A DNA stretch of 64,000 nt, taken from NCBI GenBank assembly GCA_050486225.1, contig JBJHCV010000002.1:248001-312000 (forward strand), read 5' to 3'. Origin of the DNA: JBBDIX01 sp050486225. Its GTDB lineage: Bacteria; Actinomycetota; Nitriliruptoria; Nitriliruptorales; Nitriliruptoraceae. This document shows, in pieces, positions 1 through 8,613 of this stretch (position 1 is the stretch's first letter; each line of letters opens with the position of its first letter). The position numbers were made by a program, and so were the translations under genes. The notes beneath the pieces are model-generated. The model had not been told where the DNA came from, made no database searches, and was given only the letters and a program-made list of their open reading frames with translations.

Positions 1-594
1 GTAGTACTCGAACGGTTCGTCCCCGCCCATCGCGGCCTCACCTCCGTCCGGCGCGACGGCAGGCAGGTACTCGACCCGTCCGCTGCGACGTTCCTCGGTG
101 GCCAGTTCCGCGAGTCCCCGCAGGAACTCGTGGTAGCGCTGGGCGCCCATGCCCTGCCGGAACGTCGGTGGGTCGTTGAAGCACGCGGCGACCGTCGCAC
201 ACGCGCGCACCCGACGGTCGGTCGCCGCGAACCGCAGGGCGTAGCCACCGCCGAGGCACACGCCGACCACCCCGAGCCGGTCGGGATCGACCTGCGGGTG
301 CACCGCCAGTTCGGACACGGCGTCGCGCAGGTCCGCGAGCCTTCCCGCCTGGTCCTCGTGCTGTCGCGGCTGGCCCTCGGACGCGCCGAAGTTGCGGTGG
401 TCGAAGGCGAGCGCCCCGATCCCTCGGCGGGCGAGGTGCCGCGCATAGGTGCCGACCACCTGACCACGTACGCCGCTGAGCGGTCCGGTGAGCACGACGG
501 CCGGGTGCGGCCCCTGTCCCTCAGGGAGCCACAGGTCGCCCACGAGCCGCAGTCCGTCACTCTCGAAGGTGAGCACACCGGGCTGACCGGCCAT
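1..594 (-). CDS. alpha/beta hydrolase (dienelactone hydrolase-like), C-terminus cut by window edge
   Basis: Reading leftward from an ATG at 594 the frame stays open to base 1, giving at least 198 residues of an alpha/beta hydrolase. The N-terminal strand pattern, the stretch HPAVVLTGP and the nucleophile-elbow region GVCLGGGYA (near residue 110) fit dienelactone hydrolase or S9-type serine hydrolases. The elbow carries Cys where most esterases have Ser, as in dienelactone hydrolases. The C-terminal Asp/His of the triad lie outside the window, so substrate cannot be judged. No partner gene is visible on this side. Confidence 0.75.
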   Translation of the reverse strand, partial: MAGQPGVLTFESDGLRLVGDLWLPEGQGPHPAVVLTGPLSGVRGQVVGTYARHLARRGIGALAFDHRNFGASEGQPRQHEDQAGRLADLRDAVSELAVHPQVDPDRLGVVGVCLGGGYALRFAATDRRVRACATVAACFNDPPTFRQGMGAQRYHEFLRGLAELATEERRSGRVEYLPAVAPDGGEAAMGGDEPFEYY

Positions 595-689
595 GGGGCA
601 CCTCCCCGTCGTTCGAGGCGCGCCGATCATCGCACACCCGGTCGCGCGCGTCGCGAGCACGTGACCGGAGGTTCGGGCATGCTGCAGGG

Positions 690-1022
690 ATGGACGCCCT
701 TCCCACGGCTCGCGAACTTCGTGGCGCCGCCCGTTCGTGCACGGTGCTGGCCTACGCGGCGGGACTGGCCGGAGTCGCCGCCGGCACCCTCGTCCTGCGA
801 GAGGGCGACGTCGCCTTCGCGATCATCACGTGGGTGATCACGTTCGCGGTCGGGGCGTCGCTCATGGGGGTCGCGGTGCTCGTGCGGGCCGTGTCGGCGC
901 TGACGGTGGTGGTGACCCGCGTCGAGTCGGACGTGCGGGTGCTGGTCGCCGACCGGTCCCTGCGCGCGCCGACGACGCGACTCCTCGACGACGACCCGTG
1001 GACCGGGCACGACCCTCGGTAG
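690..1022 (+). CDS. small two-helix membrane protein, unknown
   Basis: A 110-residue protein with two hydrophobic segments (about residues 18-36 and 42-66) separated by the charged REGDV turn, followed by a polar C-terminal tail. The ATG is preceded by a close AGGG. It converges on glyS with 7 bp between stops. I do not recognise a family. Composition and the uninterrupted frame support a real gene, but function is unknown. Confidence 0.6.
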   Translation: MDALPTARELRGAARSCTVLAYAAGLAGVAAGTLVLREGDVAFAIITWVITFAVGASLMGVAVLVRAVSALTVVVTRVESDVRVLVADRSLRAPTTRLLDDDPWTGHDPR

Positions 1023-1029
1023 GCGCGCC

Positions 1030-2421
1030 TCAGCAGACGGGCAGGCGCTCGGCCAGGTAGCCGACGAGTCGGTCGATCGACACGCGCTCCTGCTGCATCG
1101 TGTCACGGTCACGAACGGTGACCGCACGGTCCTCCAGGGTGTCGAAGTCGACCGTGACGCACAACGGCGTCCCGATCTCGTCCTGTCGGCGATAGCGACG
1201 TCCGATCGACTGGGTCTCGTCGTACTCGGCCATCCACCGGGGCTTGACCAGGTCGAACACCTCGCGGGCGACCGGGGTGAGCGTGTCCTTCTTCGACAGT
1301 GGCAGGACCGCGACCTTGTAGGGGGCGAGCCGCGGGTCGAGCCGGAGCACGGTGCGCTGCTGGTCGGCCCCGTCGGCGTCGGGTGCCGTCTCGACCCGGT
1401 AGGCGTCGTAGAGGAATGCGAGCGTGGCCCGCGTCGCGCCGGCTGCCGGCTCGATCACGTACGGGTGGTAGCGGCGGTCTGCGGCCTGGTCGTAGTAGGT
1501 CAGGTCCTGGCCAGACGCGGCCTCGTGCGCCTTCAGGTCGAAGTCGGTGCGGTTGGCCAGCCCCTCGAGTTCCGACCAGCCCATCGACGCGTCCGGGAAG
1601 AAGTACTCGATGTCCACGGTGCGCTTGGCGTAGTGGGACATCTCGTCGGGGCCGTGCTCGCGCAGCCGCAGGTTCTCACGGCGGATGCCGAGGTCCACGT
1701 ACCACGCGGTGCGCTCGTCGATCCAGAACTGGTGCCACTGCTCGTCGGTACCGGGCTCGACGAAGAACTCCATCTCCATCTGCTCGAACTCGCGCGTGCG
1801 GAACACGAAGTTGCCGGGGGTGATCTCGTTGCGGAAGGAGCGGCCCATCTGGGCGATCCCGAACGGGACCTTCTGGCGTGAGGTCCGCTGGATCGTGGCG
1901 AAGTCGACGAACATGCCCTGGGCGGTCTCGGGACGCAGCCACACGGTGCTGGCCGCGTCCTCGACCGGGCCCGCGAACGTGCGGAACATGAGGTTGAAGT
2001 TGCGGGGCTCGCCGACCTGGCCACCACAGTTCGGGCAGCGCACCTCGTCGAGCGTCTCGACCCCCATCGACTCCATGAGGTGATCGGCGCGTTCACGTCG
2101 ATGGCAGTCGGCGCACTCGACCAGCGGGTCGGTGAAGTTCTCGAGGTGACCCGAGGCCTCCCACACCTTCGGGTGCATCAGGATCGACGCGTCGAGCCCG
2201 ACGACGTCGTCACGCAGCTGCACCATCGAACGCCACCACTGGCGCTTGACGTTCTCCTTGAGCTCGACCCCCAGCGGGCCGTAGTCCCAGGTCGACCGGA
2301 ACCCGCCGTAGATCTCCGACGACGGGAAGATGATCCCGCGCTTCTTGCACAGTTCGACGATGGTCGGCAGGTCGGCCTCGACCGTCGGTTCGGTCGGCTG
2401 ATCAGGGTTCGGTGTGCTCAC
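1030..2421 (-). CDS. glyS: glycine--tRNA ligase (single-subunit alpha2 type)
   Basis: Charges tRNA-Gly with glycine in the cytoplasm. The 463-residue length is normal for the homodimeric bacterial/archaeal-type GlyRS. Visible are the N-terminal WDYGPLGVELKENVK segment, a putative zinc site (CADC, then CPNCGG), class II motif 2 (FRNEITPGNFVFRTREFEQ) and motif 3 near EPAAGATRATLAFL, then the C-terminal anticodon-binding domain. The frame stays open far upstream, but homology starts at the GTG at 2421 (VSTPNPDQPT). In many actinobacteria this gene follows recO-uppS. Here it lies on the same strand downstream of them, separated by the deoC and MocR regions. Confidence 0.95.
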   Translation of the reverse strand: MSTPNPDQPTEPTVEADLPTIVELCKKRGIIFPSSEIYGGFRSTWDYGPLGVELKENVKRQWWRSMVQLRDDVVGLDASILMHPKVWEASGHLENFTDPLVECADCHRRERADHLMESMGVETLDEVRCPNCGGQVGEPRNFNLMFRTFAGPVEDAASTVWLRPETAQGMFVDFATIQRTSRQKVPFGIAQMGRSFRNEITPGNFVFRTREFEQMEMEFFVEPGTDEQWHQFWIDERTAWYVDLGIRRENLRLREHGPDEMSHYAKRTVDIEYFFPDASMGWSELEGLANRTDFDLKAHEAASGQDLTYYDQAADRRYHPYVIEPAAGATRATLAFLYDAYRVETAPDADGADQQRTVLRLDPRLAPYKVAVLPLSKKDTLTPVAREVFDLVKPRWMAEYDETQSIGRRYRRQDEIGTPLCVTVDFDTLEDRAVTVRDRDTMQQERVSIDRLVGYLAERLPVC

Positions 2422-2574
2422 GGGGTGCTCTCTGGTTCGACGTCGGATCCCGCGACTGGGTGCCGGGGACGGGTGTGCGAGGAGGGTAACCGTGCCCGGC
2501 ACCGTGCCCGTCCGCGCGCGTCGGACCGAGACCGTGCTGGATACGCTCGACGGTCCCCGACGGCCGAGTGAGTG

Positions 2575-3567
2575 ATGACGTCGATCGTGCTGCCCGACGG
2601 TGCCGGAGGCCTCGACGACGTCACGTCGTCGAGCACGGCGCTGCGCAGGTTCATCCACGGCCTGCCCGGCGTCGACCAGGTCGGCGTCGAACAACGCGCG
2701 GCCTCGCTCGCGACCCGTTCGATCAAGCGCGAGTCCAAGCAGTGGGCGCTCGACCTCGCGATCCGCATGACGGACCTGACGACGCTCGAGGGTGCCGACA
2801 CGCCCGGACGGGTGCGGTCCCTGTGTGCCCGGGCGGTGCGGCCGGACCCGTCTGACCCGTCCGTTCCTCCGGTCGCAGCCGTGTGCGTCTACCCGGACCG
2901 GGTCTCCGCCGCCGTCGATGCGCTGCAGGGCTCGGGGGTGAAGGTCGCCTCCGTCGCGACGGCGTTCCCGTCGGGTCGCGCGCCGCTGGACGTGAAGGTG
3001 CGCGACACCCGTGAGGCCGTCGACGCCGGCGCGGACGAGATCGACATGGTCATCGACCGGGCCGCGTTCCTGGCGGGCGACCTGTCGAAGGTGTTCGACG
3101 AGATCGTGGCGATCCGCGACGTGTGCACGTCGGGTCCGACTCGGTCGTCGACGGGCGGTCCCGTGCACCTCAAGGTGATCCTGGAGACCGGGGAACTGGC
3201 GACGTACGACAACGTGAGGCGCGCGTCGTGGCTCGCACTCGCGGCGGGAGCGGACGTGATCAAGACGTCCACCGGCAAGGTCTCCCCCGCGTCCACGCTC
3301 CCGGTCACCCTCGTCATGCTGGAGGCCGTGCGAGACTTCGCACGGGCGACCGGGCAGAAGCGCGGGGTGAAGTCGGCCGGGGGGATCCGCACGGCGAAGG
3401 ACGCGATCCGCTACCTCGTGCTGGTGCACGAGACCGCTGGCGCTGACTGGATGACCCCGGACCGGTTCCGGTTCGGCGCCTCGAGCCTGCTGACCGACCT
3501 CCTCCTGCAGCGCGCGAAGCAGGCCCACGGGGTCTACTGGACGGCCGACCGCATCCCGCTCGACTGA
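2575..3567 (+). CDS. deoC: deoxyribose-phosphate aldolase
   Basis: Cleaves 2-deoxyribose-5-phosphate to glyceraldehyde-3-phosphate and acetaldehyde. The 330-residue TIM-barrel protein carries the Schiff-base lysine in VIKTSTGK and the second active-site lysine in GVKSAGG, plus the EIDMVID strand. It has an N-terminal extension of about 70 residues relative to E. coli DeoC, as in the longer class of the family. The start is the ATG at 2575 (a GTG directly precedes it at 2572). Two aldehyde dehydrogenase genes follow after 19 bp, which suggests that the acetaldehyde is oxidised to acetate by the same operon. Confidence 0.95.
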   Translation: MTSIVLPDGAGGLDDVTSSSTALRRFIHGLPGVDQVGVEQRAASLATRSIKRESKQWALDLAIRMTDLTTLEGADTPGRVRSLCARAVRPDPSDPSVPPVAAVCVYPDRVSAAVDALQGSGVKVASVATAFPSGRAPLDVKVRDTREAVDAGADEIDMVIDRAAFLAGDLSKVFDEIVAIRDVCTSGPTRSSTGGPVHLKVILETGELATYDNVRRASWLALAAGADVIKTSTGKVSPASTLPVTLVMLEAVRDFARATGQKRGVKSAGGIRTAKDAIRYLVLVHETAGADWMTPDRFRFGASSLLTDLLLQRAKQAHGVYWTADRIPLD

Positions 3568-3586
3568 GCACCGACGAGGCAGGCTG

Positions 3587-5077
3587 ATGGACGACACGAA
3601 CTCGACGGGTCACGCGGTCGCGGACCTGGTGACGCCGACGTGGGCGTACGCCCCGGCGCCGGAGGCACGCGACGTCGTGACGCTGCGCGCGTCGTACGGC
3701 CTGTTCGTGGACGGCGAGTTCGTCGACCCGGTGGAGGGTGGCAGCATCGCCACGATCTCCCCGTCGACCGAGGAGCACCTCGCCGAGGTCGCGCTGGCGA
3801 GCGCGGCGGACGTGGACCGGGCGGTGGCGGCGGCACGCCGCGCCCAGCCCGGGTGGGCAGCGCTCCCCGGGCGTGAACGCGGCAAGTACCTGTACAGGCT
3901 CGCCCGCCTGCTGCAGGAACGCGCGCGCGAGTTCGCCGTGCTCGAGACACTCGACAACGGAAAGCCGATCCGCGAGACCCGCGACGTCGACGTGCCCACG
4001 GCCGCCGCGCACCTGTTCCACCACGCAGGCTGGGCCGACAAGCTCGACTGGGCGGGACTCGGCCCCGGGCCACGGCCCGTCGGTGTCGCCGGGCAGATCA
4101 TCCCGTGGAACTTCCCACTGCTGATGCTGTCGTGGAAGATCGGCCCGGCGCTCGCGTGCGGCAACACGGTCGTGCTCAAACCGGCGCCGACGACGCCGTT
4201 GACCGCGCTGCTGTTCGCCGAGCTGTGTCGCGAGGCCGACCTGCCTCCCGGGGTGGTCAACATCGTCCCGGGGGGTGACGAGGCCGGCGCAGCGATCGTC
4301 GCGCACCCGGACATCGACAAGATCGCGTTCACCGGGTCGACCGCGGTCGGCAAGCACATCCAGCGCGAACTCGCCGGGAGGGACACACGTCTGACGCTCG
4401 AACTGGGCGGCAAGGCGGCCAACATCGTCTTCGACGACGCCCCGATCGACCAGGCCATCGAGGGGATCGTCAACGGCATCTTCTTCAACCAGGGGCAGGT
4501 CTGCTGTGCCGGTTCGCGCCTGCTCGTGCAGGAGAACGTCCACGACGAGGTCGTCGAGCGTCTGACGCAGCGCCTGTCGACGCTGCGTCTCGGCGACCCA
4601 CTGGACAAGAACACCGACATCGGCGCGATCAACTCCGCCGAGCAGCTCGAACGCATCCAGACGCTGACCGACGCCGGCGAACGGGAGGGCGCACAACGCT
4701 GGGAGCTCGACTGTGCGGTGCCGGACCGCGGCTTCTGGTTCCGCCCCACGGTGTTCACCAACGTGTCGACGTCGTCGTTGGTCGCCCGTGAGGAGATCTT
4801 CGGGCCCGTCCTGAGCGTGCTCACCTTCCGTACGCCCGACGAGGCCGTCGCGAAGGCCAACAACTCGGTGTACGGACTGTCCGCGGGGATCTGGACGGAG
4901 AAGGGGTCGAGGATCCTGCGCGTCGCCGACCAGCTGCGCGCCGGGGTGGTGTGGGCCAACACGTTCAATCGTTTCGACCCGGCGAGCCCGTTCGGTGGCT
5001 ACCGGGAGTCCGGGTTCGGCCGTGAGGGCGGACGACACGGACTGGCCGCCTATCTGGACCCTGCGGAGCCACGATGA
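3587..5077 (+). CDS. NAD(P)-dependent aldehyde dehydrogenase, full length
   Basis: A 496-residue ALDH superfamily enzyme oxidising an aldehyde to the acid. It shows the GQIIPWNFPLL cofactor region, FTGSTAVGK, the general base in ELGGKAANIVF and the catalytic cysteine in GQVCCAGSRL, with the C-terminal EEIFGPVLSV. It lies between deoC and a shorter ALDH homologue whose ATG overlaps its stop codon (ATGA). Acetaldehyde released by DeoC is the natural candidate substrate, an inference from position. All catalytic residues are present. Confidence 0.93.
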   Translation: MDDTNSTGHAVADLVTPTWAYAPAPEARDVVTLRASYGLFVDGEFVDPVEGGSIATISPSTEEHLAEVALASAADVDRAVAAARRAQPGWAALPGRERGKYLYRLARLLQERAREFAVLETLDNGKPIRETRDVDVPTAAAHLFHHAGWADKLDWAGLGPGPRPVGVAGQIIPWNFPLLMLSWKIGPALACGNTVVLKPAPTTPLTALLFAELCREADLPPGVVNIVPGGDEAGAAIVAHPDIDKIAFTGSTAVGKHIQRELAGRDTRLTLELGGKAANIVFDDAPIDQAIEGIVNGIFFNQGQVCCAGSRLLVQENVHDEVVERLTQRLSTLRLGDPLDKNTDIGAINSAEQLERIQTLTDAGEREGAQRWELDCAVPDRGFWFRPTVFTNVSTSSLVAREEIFGPVLSVLTFRTPDEAVAKANNSVYGLSAGIWTEKGSRILRVADQLRAGVVWANTFNRFDPASPFGGYRESGFGREGGRHGLAAYLDPAEPR

Positions 5078-5940
5078 CCAGGATCGACGTGCGCCGCACC
5101 GCGAAGCTCTACGTCGGCGGTGCCTTCCCCCGCTCCGAGTCGGGACGGAGCACGCCGGTGCACGGGGCCGACGGTGCGCTGCTGGCCCACGTGGCACAGG
5201 CGTCCCGCAAGGACCTGCGTGACGCGGTCGTCGCCGCGCGCGCCGCCCAGCCCGGGTGGGCGGCTGCCACCGCGTACAACCGCGGACAGATCCTCTACCG
5301 GGTCGCGGAGATCATGGAGGGCCGCCGCGAGCAGTTCGCCGTCGAGGTGTCCGTCGCCGAGGGTCTCGACCTCGACGCGGCCCACCGGGTCGTGGACGAG
5401 TCGGTGGACCGCTGGGTGTGGTTCGCCGGGTGGTGCGACAAGTTCGCCCAGGTCGACGGCACCGTGAACCCGGTCGCCGGCCCGTACTTCAACCTGTCGG
5501 TGCCCGAGCCCACCGGGGTCGTGGGGATCGTCGCCCCACAGGCGTCGTCCCTGCTCGGGCTGGTGGACACGCTCGCACCGGTCATCGTCAGCGGCAACAC
5601 GGTGGTCGCAGTCGCCAGCCAGGCGCGGCCGCTTCCGGCCGTGACCCTGTCCGAGGCGCTCGCGGTGTCCGACGTCCCCGGCGGGGTCGTGAACCTGCTG
5701 ACCGGCCACCGGGACGAACTCGCCCCCGTGCTCGCCGCACACCTGGACGTCAACGCGATCGACCTCGTCGGGATGTCCGGCACGGACACCACCGACCTGC
5801 GGGTCGCCGCCGCAGAGAACGTCAAGCGCGTGCTACCCGCTCCCGACGAGGAACCGGACTTCTCGCGAGAGCCGACCGGACCTCGCCGCATCCTCGCGTT
5901 CTGCGAGACCAAGACCGTCTGGCACCCCAAGGGCCACTGA
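5074..5940 (+). CDS. shortened aldehyde dehydrogenase-like protein lacking the catalytic half
   Basis: A 288-residue ALDH-family protein translationally coupled to the full-length enzyme (ATGA overlap). It matches only the cofactor-binding half: PEPTGVVGIVAPQ, SGNTVVAVAS, a degraded segment where FTGS would be, then a tail. The ELGG base and GQxC nucleophile are absent. It is therefore probably not an active dehydrogenase by itself. It could be a structural or regulatory partner of the preceding ALDH. The frame ends cleanly with no sign of a recent frameshift, and similar short ALDH partners next to deoC occur in other actinobacteria as I recall. Confidence 0.85.
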   Translation: MTRIDVRRTAKLYVGGAFPRSESGRSTPVHGADGALLAHVAQASRKDLRDAVVAARAAQPGWAAATAYNRGQILYRVAEIMEGRREQFAVEVSVAEGLDLDAAHRVVDESVDRWVWFAGWCDKFAQVDGTVNPVAGPYFNLSVPEPTGVVGIVAPQASSLLGLVDTLAPVIVSGNTVVAVASQARPLPAVTLSEALAVSDVPGGVVNLLTGHRDELAPVLAAHLDVNAIDLVGMSGTDTTDLRVAAAENVKRVLPAPDEEPDFSREPTGPRRILAFCETKTVWHPKGH

Positions 5941-5982
5941 CCGGACCACTCACCGGGTCACTGACGGGGACGCGTCCGGTCA
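5938..5982. terminator. stop-to-stop hairpin, candidate bidirectional terminator
   Basis: Nine-base arms TGACCGGAC (5938-5946) and GTCCGGTCA (5974-5982) are perfectly complementary. The outer bases are the stop codons of the convergent genes on each side. There is no long T run, so function as an intrinsic terminator is uncertain. Confidence 0.4.
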
Positions 5983-7092
5983 GGTGAGGTCCTCGGGGCG
6001 TCGCGAGACCCCGCGACGTCCCGGGTGGCGGACCGCGACGGGACGTCGGACGGACCGCACCGCGCGGTAGCCCCGCGCGACCGGCACCGCGCCGGCGCGT
6101 AGCGCGGCGGCCGGGACCCGCGACATCCGGCGTCCCGCCGCTCGCACGCGACGCAGCCGCCGCACCCCGACGAACGCGTCGGCGCCGGAGGTCAGCTGCG
6201 CAGGCACCGGAACGTTCGGACGCCCCGTGACCACCAGACCCGTGGCGAGCACCACGATCACGGCGGCGAGGAGCATGCGGCCGGTGAGCTGCTCACCGAG
6301 CACGGCCCAGCCGAGGACCACCGCGACCACCGGGTTGACGTACGCATGGGTGCCCACGAGGGCTGGCGACGCGTGCAGAAGCAGCCACCGGTACGCGGTG
6401 AACGCCACGATGGACCCGGCCGTCACCAGGTACAGGAACGCGAACACCGCACCGGGCGTGATCGCGGCGAGGTCCACCATGGCGAACTCGCCGCGCAGCC
6501 CCGCGACGATCAGGAACCCGGGTACGGACCCGAGCATCTCCATCGACGCCGCCACCAGCGGGCGCGACGGCGCGGACACGATGCGGCTGCGCATCGATCC
6601 CGCAGCCCAGGCCACCGCGCCGGCGAGCGCGATCAGCAGGCCGGTGACCTGGCCGCCCGCCGGGTCGACGAGCGCCGCGATGCCGAGCAGGCCGAGCGAC
6701 AGCCCGAGGGCCGCGCGCGTGGACAGCCGGTCGCCGAACAGGACCCTGCCGAACAGGGCCATCCACACCGGCACCGTCGCGGCGACGAGCGCCGCGGTAC
6801 CGGACGCGAGCCACGTCATCGCCCACGCGACGAGTCCGGTGCCGCCGACCAGCAGCAGGGTGCCCGTGAGGGTCGCGTCGCCCCACTGCCGCAGGGTCGG
6901 ACGCGTGACGTCCGCGCCGGCCCGCAGGCGGGTCCACGCGAACAGCAGGCCTCCGGCCAGGGCGAACCGCGCCGCCATCATCAGCATCGGTGGGACCGCC
7001 GTGATCGCCGTGTCGATGGCTACGTAGGTCGATCCCCACACCACGTACACGATCGCGAGCGCGACGAGCCCGCGGACACCCAGATCCTTCAT
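5980..7092 (-). CDS. EamA/DMT-family transporter
   Basis: An integral membrane protein of about ten helices with the duplicated EamA architecture (WGSTYVAI near the N-terminus, second repeat beginning near VAWAAGS). EamA members export amino acids, related metabolites or drugs. The ATG at 7092 (MKDLGVRGL) starts the first helix directly, whereas upstream codons add only a polar leader. The C-terminus has an unusually long Arg-rich cytoplasmic tail of about 70 residues. It diverges from a MocR-type regulator, a common pairing in which the regulator controls the exporter. Confidence 0.88.
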   Translation of the reverse strand: MKDLGVRGLVALAIVYVVWGSTYVAIDTAITAVPPMLMMAARFALAGGLLFAWTRLRAGADVTRPTLRQWGDATLTGTLLLVGGTGLVAWAMTWLASGTAALVAATVPVWMALFGRVLFGDRLSTRAALGLSLGLLGIAALVDPAGGQVTGLLIALAGAVAWAAGSMRSRIVSAPSRPLVAASMEMLGSVPGFLIVAGLRGEFAMVDLAAITPGAVFAFLYLVTAGSIVAFTAYRWLLLHASPALVGTHAYVNPVVAVVLGWAVLGEQLTGRMLLAAVIVVLATGLVVTGRPNVPVPAQLTSGADAFVGVRRLRRVRAAGRRMSRVPAAALRAGAVPVARGYRAVRSVRRPVAVRHPGRRGVSRRPEDLT

Positions 7093-7224
7093 GTCGTGCC
7101 TCCGACGCCCCGGAGCGACACGGAGCCCCCTACGGTTCCCGGCGGAGACGACGACAGGACCAACGATCACACGCTGGCCGGAAGCACCCCACCGGACCCC
7201 GCAGGGGGCTCCGGTCGAACCCGG

Positions 7225-7253
7225 ACGACACGCTCTTCGACAACTGTTACAGT
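7225..7253 (+). promoter_or_regulatory. predicted promoter of the MocR gene (leaderless)
   Basis: ACGACA (7225-7230), 17-bp spacer, TACAGT (7248-7253). The expected start of transcription falls within a few bases of the ATG at 7263, and no Shine-Dalgarno sequence is visible, so the mRNA is probably leaderless. The -35 match is only partial. Confidence 0.45.
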
Positions 7254-7284
7254 ACAGATGTCATGTCTGAGCCGTTACAGTACA
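7246..7284 (+). promoter_or_regulatory. direct repeat GTTACAGTACA x2, candidate MocR operator
   Basis: The 11-mer GTTACAGTACA occurs at 7246-7256, overlapping the -10, and again at 7274-7284, just inside the coding sequence, 28 bp apart. MocR-family proteins such as PdxR are known to bind directly repeated sites. The placement would let the protein block its own promoter and possibly affect the divergent EamA gene. Confidence 0.5.
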
Positions 7285-8588
7285 CGATCCGTGGTCGAGA
7301 CGCCGCCACCCTGACCCGTTCGATCGAACAGGGGGTCGTGGCCGGCCGGCTCACGGCCGGCCAGGAACTGCCGAGCGTGCGCGCGCTGGCACGGGACCTC
7401 GGCCTGTCGCCGACCACCGTCGCGTCGGCCTACCGCGACCTGCGCCAGCGCGGCGTGCTCGTCACCCACGACCGGTCACGGACGACCGTCGCACACCGCC
7501 CTCCACTCGCGATCCGGCTCGCACCCGAGATCCCTCCGGGCGTGGTGGACGCCGCCACCGGAAACCCGGACCCGGCACTGCTACCCGACCTGCGTCCCGC
7601 GCTGGCCACACTCCCCGCCGACCATCGCCTCTACGGCGAGGAACCCGCCGTCGACGCACTGCTGGAACTCGCGCGGGCGGACCTCGGCCGCGATCTCGTC
7701 CCGACCGACCACCTCGCGGTCGTCGGCGGTGCACTCGACGGGATCGAACGGGTGCTCGAGGTCCACTGTCGCCTCGGTGACCGCATCGGGGTCGAGGATC
7801 CCTGCTACATCGGCACGCTCGACCTGATCCGCACGCTGGGACTGGTGCCCGTGCCGCTGCGAGTGGACGACGAGGGTCCCGACCCGGAGTCGCTCGCCGC
7901 GGCGGTCGACCGGGGACTCGACGCGGTCCTGTTCGTCCCTCGCGCGCAGAACCCGTCCGGCGCGGCCCTGTCCGCCCAGCGGGCAGCCGACATCCGCCGG
8001 GTGCTCGACGCCGACCCCGACCTGCTGGTCGTCGAGGACGACCCGGCGGCCTGGGTCAGCGGCGCGCCCCACCACGTCGTGATCACCGACCGACCCCGCT
8101 GGGCCGTGGTCCGGTCACTGGCGAAGTCGCTCGGCCCCGACCTGCGCACCGCGGTACTGGCTGCCGACGAGGACACCGTGATGCGGGTCCGTGGTCGCCA
8201 GCGGCTCGGCACCGGGTGGGTGAGCCACCTGCTCCAGCGGCTGTCCGCGACCGTGTGGGCCCGGTCCCTGCAGGACGGAACCCTCGAACGGGCCGCGGAC
8301 ACCTACGCGCAGCGGCGCCGAGCCGTGCTCGACGCACTGGCCGCCCACGACCTGATCGCCCACGGCGCCAGCGGACTCAACGTGTGGGTCCCCGTCGCGG
8401 AGGAGGTGCCGGTCGTCCAGTCGATGGCGGCACGCGGGTGGGCCATCCAGGCCGGCGAACCGTTCCGCATCGAGTCCGACCCCGCGGTTCGTGTCACGGT
8501 CGCGGCGCTGGAACCGGACCAGGCAACTCTCCTCGCCGAGGACCTCGCGGAGGTCCTCGGCCGCCGCCTCGGCACCCGCCGGGGATGA
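7263..8588 (+). CDS. MocR-type transcriptional regulator (GntR wHTH plus aminotransferase-like domain)
   Basis: A 441-residue fusion. Residues 10-75 form a GntR winged helix (LPSVRALARDLGLSPTTVASAYRDL). The rest is a fold-type I aminotransferase-like domain that in this family binds PLP and an amino-compound effector. The likely PLP lysine lies in VVRSLAKSLGPDL. It is divergent from the EamA exporter, so its target is probably that exporter and itself. The start sits right after a candidate promoter and direct-repeat operator. The effector cannot be predicted. Confidence 0.92.
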   Translation: MSEPLQYTIRGRDAATLTRSIEQGVVAGRLTAGQELPSVRALARDLGLSPTTVASAYRDLRQRGVLVTHDRSRTTVAHRPPLAIRLAPEIPPGVVDAATGNPDPALLPDLRPALATLPADHRLYGEEPAVDALLELARADLGRDLVPTDHLAVVGGALDGIERVLEVHCRLGDRIGVEDPCYIGTLDLIRTLGLVPVPLRVDDEGPDPESLAAAVDRGLDAVLFVPRAQNPSGAALSAQRAADIRRVLDADPDLLVVEDDPAAWVSGAPHHVVITDRPRWAVVRSLAKSLGPDLRTAVLAADEDTVMRVRGRQRLGTGWVSHLLQRLSATVWARSLQDGTLERAADTYAQRRRAVLDALAAHDLIAHGASGLNVWVPVAEEVPVVQSMAARGWAIQAGEPFRIESDPAVRVTVAALEPDQATLLAEDLAEVLGRRLGTRRG

Positions 8589-8613
8589 CCTCGACGCGAC
8601 CGCGCCTCGGCCG

